Both the position numbers and the translations under genes were made by a program. Below are positions 15,669-18,800 of a DNA stretch of 18,800 bases, in pieces (the first letter of the stretch is position 1; every line of letters begins with the position of its first letter). Under the pieces are notes generated by a model. It did no database searches. It was not told the origin of the DNA and was given only the letters and a program-made list of their open reading frames with translations. The DNA is from an uncultured Eubacteriales bacterium (GTDB lineage Bacteria; Bacillota; Clostridia; Oscillospirales; Butyricicoccaceae), in assembly GCA_934636325.1 (NCBI GenBank), contig CAKUAK010000051.1, positions 1 through 18,800 of the forward strand, given 5' to 3'.

Positions 15669-15672
15669 GCCC

Positions 15673-16653
15673 CTACACCTCCTTGACGCCGGGATCGGCC
15701 TCTCTTATCTCATCGCAAAGCTCACGGAGCTCCGAGAGCCGGGTGATCCCCGCCATCTTGACCTTAAAATGCTTTACACCCATAAAATGACCGAGATACC
15801 ACAGCCCATGCTTGCGGAACTCGACCATAGCCTTATTCTCTTCCTTTTCCTCACACATTGCCTCCGCATGGCCGAGCATGACGTCAAGTATCTCTCCCGC
15901 CGTCCGCCCGAGCGGCTCTTCGCCCTTTTCATACCGCAGGCAATCCTCGAATATATACGGACGCCCCTCGGCGCCCCGCGCGATCATTACAAAATCAACT
16001 CCCGTGCGCTCGAAGGTCTCGATGCACCGTCTGGGTGAAAAAAGATCCCCCGACGCAATGACCGGGACCGATACCGCACGCTTGACGGCGGCCACCGCCT
16101 CAAGATCCGATTCCCCGGAATACATCTGCGCCCGGGTGCGGCCGTGGATGCACATGGCGTCGGCCCCCGCCTGCTCCATCATTCGTGCGAAGTCGGCACA
16201 GGTATTGCTGTCCGAGGCGAAGCCCTTGCGGAACTTCACCGTCACCGGCACTGATACCGCGCGCCTGACGGCCTCAACTATCGCCGCCGCCTTCTCCGGC
16301 TCTTTCATAAGGGCGCTGCCCTCTCCGTTGCCGACTATCTTTGACACGGGACATCCCATATTTATATCTATTCCGTCGGCCCCCGATATCTCAAGGGCCA
16401 GCCGCGCACCCTCGGCCATGACATCGGGCTGGCTCCCGAATATCTGGGCGAAGCAGGGCCGCGCACCCTTGTGGATGCGCAGCAGCGTCGCCGTCTTGGC
16501 GTCATGGTAGGTCAGCGCCTTGGCGCTGACCATCTCGGTATAGGTCAGGGCGGCGCCGAAGCCCTCGCATATCCGGCGGAAGGCATCATCGGTAACGCCC
16601 GCCATGGGGGCGAGAAAATATCTGTTTTCGACCTCTATGCCGCAGAACCTCAT
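15673..16653 (-). CDS. dusB: tRNA-dihydrouridine synthase (DusB-like)
   Basis: This 326-residue flavoenzyme reduces uridine to dihydrouridine in the D-loop of tRNA using NADPH and FMN. The TIM-barrel motifs are present: YFLAPMAGVTDDAFR at the N-terminus, DGIDINMGCPVSKI with catalytic Cys101, GSALMKEPEKA, CIHGRTRAQMYSG, and a phosphate-binding VIASGDLFSP segment followed by VDFVMIARGAEGRPYIF. Length is usual for the DusB group; the exact Dus subtype is inferred. The start ATG overlaps the stop codon of the capA-like gene (ATGA at 16653-16650), so the two are translationally coupled. Being housed between capA and an ECF sigma gene is likely just operon sharing. Confidence 0.94.
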   Translation of the reverse strand: MRFCGIEVENRYFLAPMAGVTDDAFRRICEGFGAALTYTEMVSAKALTYHDAKTATLLRIHKGARPCFAQIFGSQPDVMAEGARLALEISGADGIDINMGCPVSKIVGNGEGSALMKEPEKAAAIVEAVRRAVSVPVTVKFRKGFASDSNTCADFARMMEQAGADAMCIHGRTRAQMYSGESDLEAVAAVKRAVSVPVIASGDLFSPRRCIETFERTGVDFVMIARGAEGRPYIFEDCLRYEKGEEPLGRTAGEILDVMLGHAEAMCEEKEENKAMVEFRKHGLWYLGHFMGVKHFKVKMAGITRLSELRELCDEIREADPGVKEV

Positions 16654-17831
16654 CGTTTGATCGACTCCCTTATGCCGGTCATGCGGTCGGTGAAATATCC
16701 GAGGGTTATCGGCAGATCGTATTTATGCAGACCGTGGGCCGCCGCCAGCTCTTCGGTATAATCATCGAGCATATAAAGCGCAAAGCCCTTGTTTCCGTAA
16801 TTATAGTGGGTCACGACCCCCTCTATATCGGCGCTTTTATATCCGACAAACTGCCCGTCGGCCGTAAACTCCAGCTCAAGCTCAAGTATACCGCCGAGGA
16901 GCCTGTCCTCTTCGCGCTGGCCAGACACAAAGTTGCCGAGGGAGTATATGCAGAGGGTCTGCTCCTTGCCATCCCTGTCGATCCACTCGGCGGACTGAAG
17001 GACATGGGGATGGGTACCTATAATTAGATCGACGTCGAGCGACGCCAGAAGCTCGGCATATTCGCGCTGTGGATCAGACGCTGTCTTTTGATATTCCGTT
17101 CCCCAATGCATGGAAACGGCGAGAAAATCGCAGAGCGGCCTTATGGCCTCAACGTCGGCCTGTATCTTCTCGCGGCCGATCCGATCTATCATCCAGTCGT
17201 TTCCGCCGCCGAGGCCCGAATTGAGGCCGTAGGTATAGGCAAGAAAGCCGAATCTTACACCGTTCTTCTCTATTATGACCGGCTGTGCCGCCGTTTCTTT
17301 ATCGGCATATCCGCCGACTATACCCTCGAAGCCCGCATTTTTGAGCGCTTCGACAGTAGAGATAAGTCCGCCTGTGCCCTTGTCGGCCATATGGTTATTG
17401 GCCAGCGACGCCACATTGAAACCTATATCATGGATGGCCGCCGCCACCTCTCTGGGCGCACTCAGGGTCGGATAAGCCCCCTCTGTGCCGTCGAGGGGGA
17501 CCTCCTGATTTATAAAGGCGATGTCGCTGCCCTCTATACGGTCGGCCACACCGGCATATATATGAGAAAAATCATAGCCGCCGTCTATCCTGCTGTCGAT
17601 CGACAGGGTATTGTGGATAAGGTTGTCCCCAACGGCCGTGAACCTGAGGGTGATATTCTCCGGCTCGGGCTCCTCGGGCAGTTGTGGCGTCTGATCTTCG
17701 GTCTGCTGCTCCCCGGCCGTGATATCATCGGCGGCACCCGGTGCGGAGATAATATCGCTGTCGGCGGTCTCCCTGACCCCGCAGCCTGTCATAAGCGCAA
17801 AGGCAAGCACAAATGCAAAAAACTTTTTCAT
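16650..17831 (-). CDS. CapA-family (PGA_cap) metallophosphatase-like lipoprotein
   Basis: This 393-residue, probably surface-anchored protein resembles CapA/PgsA, which is linked to poly-gamma-glutamate capsule synthesis; many family members stand alone with unknown roles. The ATG at 17831 is chosen because AGAGGA lies 5 bases ahead and because it places a lipoprotein signal (LMTGC, Cys17) at the N-terminus; an ATG at 17849 is poorer. An acidic Glu/Pro linker (about 20-58) precedes the domain. Motifs of the calcineurin-like fold are FTAVGDNLIHN (Asp69, His73), FINQEVPL, SLANNHMAD (Asn145-Asn146-His147), VSMHWGTEY and IIGTHPHVLQ. No capB/capC-type genes are nearby, so capsule synthesis is not supported here. 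It heads the operon. Confidence 0.9.
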   Translation of the reverse strand: MKKFFAFVLAFALMTGCGVRETADSDIISAPGAADDITAGEQQTEDQTPQLPEEPEPENITLRFTAVGDNLIHNTLSIDSRIDGGYDFSHIYAGVADRIEGSDIAFINQEVPLDGTEGAYPTLSAPREVAAAIHDIGFNVASLANNHMADKGTGGLISTVEALKNAGFEGIVGGYADKETAAQPVIIEKNGVRFGFLAYTYGLNSGLGGGNDWMIDRIGREKIQADVEAIRPLCDFLAVSMHWGTEYQKTASDPQREYAELLASLDVDLIIGTHPHVLQSAEWIDRDGKEQTLCIYSLGNFVSGQREEDRLLGGILELELEFTADGQFVGYKSADIEGVVTHYNYGNKGFALYMLDDYTEELAAAHGLHKYDLPITLGYFTDRMTGIRESIKR

Positions 17832-17866
17832 GTCATTCCTCTTATACATTTATATCGTATAGAGTT

Positions 17867-17895
17867 ATCATACCAAAAACAAAAGCGATTTTCAA
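17867..17895 (-). promoter_or_regulatory. sigma-A promoter of the capA-dus-sigma-anti-sigma operon
   Basis: On the - strand, TTGAAA (17895-17890), a 17-base spacer, and TATGAT (17872-17867). It would give a leader of about 30 bases before the ATG at 17831. Confidence 0.7.
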
Positions 17896-17939
17896 TTACC
17901 GCCCGCGGCTTTTAGTGTCCATTATTTGAAACCTCTGTG

Positions 17940-17967
17940 ACCTGCGCAGATCCGGCTTCATATTATA
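17940..17967 (+). promoter_or_regulatory. sigma-K-like promoter of the collagen-like gene
   Basis: CATATTATA (17959-17967) fits the sigma-K -10 pattern CATAnnnTA exactly. It is preceded by AC (17940-17941) at a spacing of 17 bases, as in the AC-N16/17-CATAnnnTA consensus known from Bacillus. No comparable -35 for sigma-A is visible. Expression late in the mother cell would suit a spore-surface protein. Confidence 0.6.
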
Positions 17968-17972
17968 TAACA

Positions 17973-17993
17973 GACGCCGGGAGCCCCGGCGTC
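17973..17993 (+). promoter_or_regulatory. 5' leader hairpin of the collagen-like gene
   Basis: A perfect 9-bp GC-rich stem, GACGCCGGG (17973-17981) with CCCGGCGTC (17985-17993), encloses a 3-base loop. It begins about 6 bases after the -10, so it would sit at the very 5' end of the mRNA. It has no T tract, so it is not a terminator. AAGGAGG (18006-18012) follows, 6 bases before the ATG. Confidence 0.7.
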
Positions 17994-18018
17994 CCAGACA
18001 AGACCAAGGAGGTTTCTT

Positions 18019-18768
18019 ATGGCAAACCATCCGGATTTTGACTTTTATTCGACCAAAACGATAAACTGCTTCAACAACAGTATGGCAGAGTTCACTCCGG
18101 CCGCGCGCCGCGCCGGAAATGACCGCGAATACCGCAGGCCCACCTGTCCGCCGCCTTATCCGCCCTGTCCTCCCCCCTGCTGCCCGACCCTTATCGCCGG
18201 TCCGATAGGACCAATGGGGCCTGCCGGACCGATAGGTCCTGCCGGGCCAGTAGGGCCGAGGGGGCCTGCCGGACCCACAGGTGCGACAGGTGCGACAGGA
18301 GCTGCCGGGCCGACAGGTCCGGTGGGACCAGCCGGACCTGTCTATGTGCCCGATGTGCTGGCGGCATCCAACACAGAACAGCGCCAGTCGACGGTCGGCG
18401 GCTCGGTGGCATTCACAGAGGATATCCTGGCCACCGGTACGACCATCACCCATATAGCCGGGAGGTCTGACATCTATCTCAACCAGCCGGGTGTATATCA
18501 GGTCGTATTCCAGACCACGGCTGTCCCCGCTGCCGATGCCGAGCTGCCCGACGACCTGACGGTCTCGCTCAGTCTCAATGGCGCGACCGCGGCCATCAAT
18601 TCGGCCAGCCACCGCTTCACCTCTGCAGGCGAGACGACTGCCCTTACCCTGACCATGCCGATCACAGTCGAGACCGCGCCGTCATATATCACCTTTTCGA
18701 CCTCGAGCGGCGACTTCATTCTTTTCAACACCTATGTAACGGTCGTTCGCCTGGGCGAAAACGCCTGA
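18019..18768 (+). CDS. collagen-like, BclA-type spore surface protein
   Basis: This 249-residue protein has three parts. The N-terminal segment (1-60) ends in a Pro/Cys-rich run with five Cys between residues 43 and 55. About 15 unbroken Gly-X-Y triplets follow (about 61-107), starting GPIGPMGPAG and passing through GATGATGAA, the collagen triple-helix repeat. The C-terminal domain (about 109-249) is rich in Thr, Ser, Val and Ala and contains IYLNQPGVYQVVFQTT, the style of the trimeric C1q/TNF-like tip of exosporium proteins such as BclA. No signal peptide or sortase motif is visible, as expected for a protein made in the mother cell and assembled on the spore. The start is fixed by AAGGAGG, 6 bases ahead. 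Other collagen-like surface proteins are the alternative. Confidence 0.85.
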   Translation: MANHPDFDFYSTKTINCFNNSMAEFTPAARRAGNDREYRRPTCPPPYPPCPPPCCPTLIAGPIGPMGPAGPIGPAGPVGPRGPAGPTGATGATGAAGPTGPVGPAGPVYVPDVLAASNTEQRQSTVGGSVAFTEDILATGTTITHIAGRSDIYLNQPGVYQVVFQTTAVPAADAELPDDLTVSLSLNGATAAINSASHRFTSAGETTALTLTMPITVETAPSYITFSTSSGDFILFNTYVTVVRLGENA

Positions 18769-18800
18769 ACACACCAACAGCCAGAGCCGGGGTATATCCC

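Noticed and set aside
18200..18345. Short repeats that could suggest a CRISPR array or tandem-repeat locus
   Set aside because: They are in-frame Gly-X-Y codons of the collagen-like gene with 9-base periodicity and no spacers.
16650..18768. Capsule (poly-gamma-glutamate) biosynthesis locus
   Set aside because: Only a CapA-like protein is present; there is no CapB ligase, CapC or CapE gene nearby, and its operon partners are unrelated to capsule.

Overview
The window looks like chromosomal DNA from a GC-rich, spore-forming member of the Clostridia, of the Oscillospiraceae/Ruminococcaceae type. The reasons are: a spoIID-spoIIQ sporulation pair; a BofC-like small protein; a collagen-like, exosporium-type protein behind a sigma-K-like promoter; strong AGGAGG-type ribosome binding sites; and no phage, plasmid or transposon genes. 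This placement is inferred from gene content and codon style only.

Left part (1-7200, + strand). After a possible gene tail (3-95), a terminator and about 300 empty bases, a sigma-A-type promoter drives a polar amino acid ABC importer (permease, ATPase, binding lipoprotein), closed by a terminator at 2891-2926. Next comes an envelope-sensing cassette: an OmpR-type response regulator, a membrane histidine kinase and a membrane-anchored HtrA-like protease, tightly spaced and probably one operon. A GNAT acetyltransferase with its own promoter ends at a two-way terminator (7163-7195).

Middle (7197-14100). On the - strand are spoIID (peptidoglycan lytic transglycosylase) and, downstream, a SpoIIQ-like M23 protein; together these normally serve engulfment and the mother cell-forespore channel. 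An unrecognised eight-helix membrane protein diverges from spoIID. A LysR regulator and a class A penicillin-binding protein follow on the - strand. The PBP gene diverges from a 96-residue BofC-like membrane protein, and their shared intergenic region carries a perfect 15-bp inverted repeat.

Right part (14100-18800). A - strand operon runs capA-like lipoprotein, dus (tRNA-dihydrouridine synthase), ECF sigma factor, zinc-finger membrane anti-sigma factor. It has a clear sigma-A promoter at its head, an ATGA overlap, a 4-base gap and a terminator. Divergent from it is a collagen-like gene whose promoter matches sigma-K and whose transcript would begin with a stable hairpin.

The main theme is envelope and spore-coat biology. 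I see no clearly new multi-gene system. The best leads are the sigma-K-like promoter with 5' hairpin on the collagen-like gene, the pbp/bofC-like inverted repeat, and the ECF pair embedded behind capA and dus.
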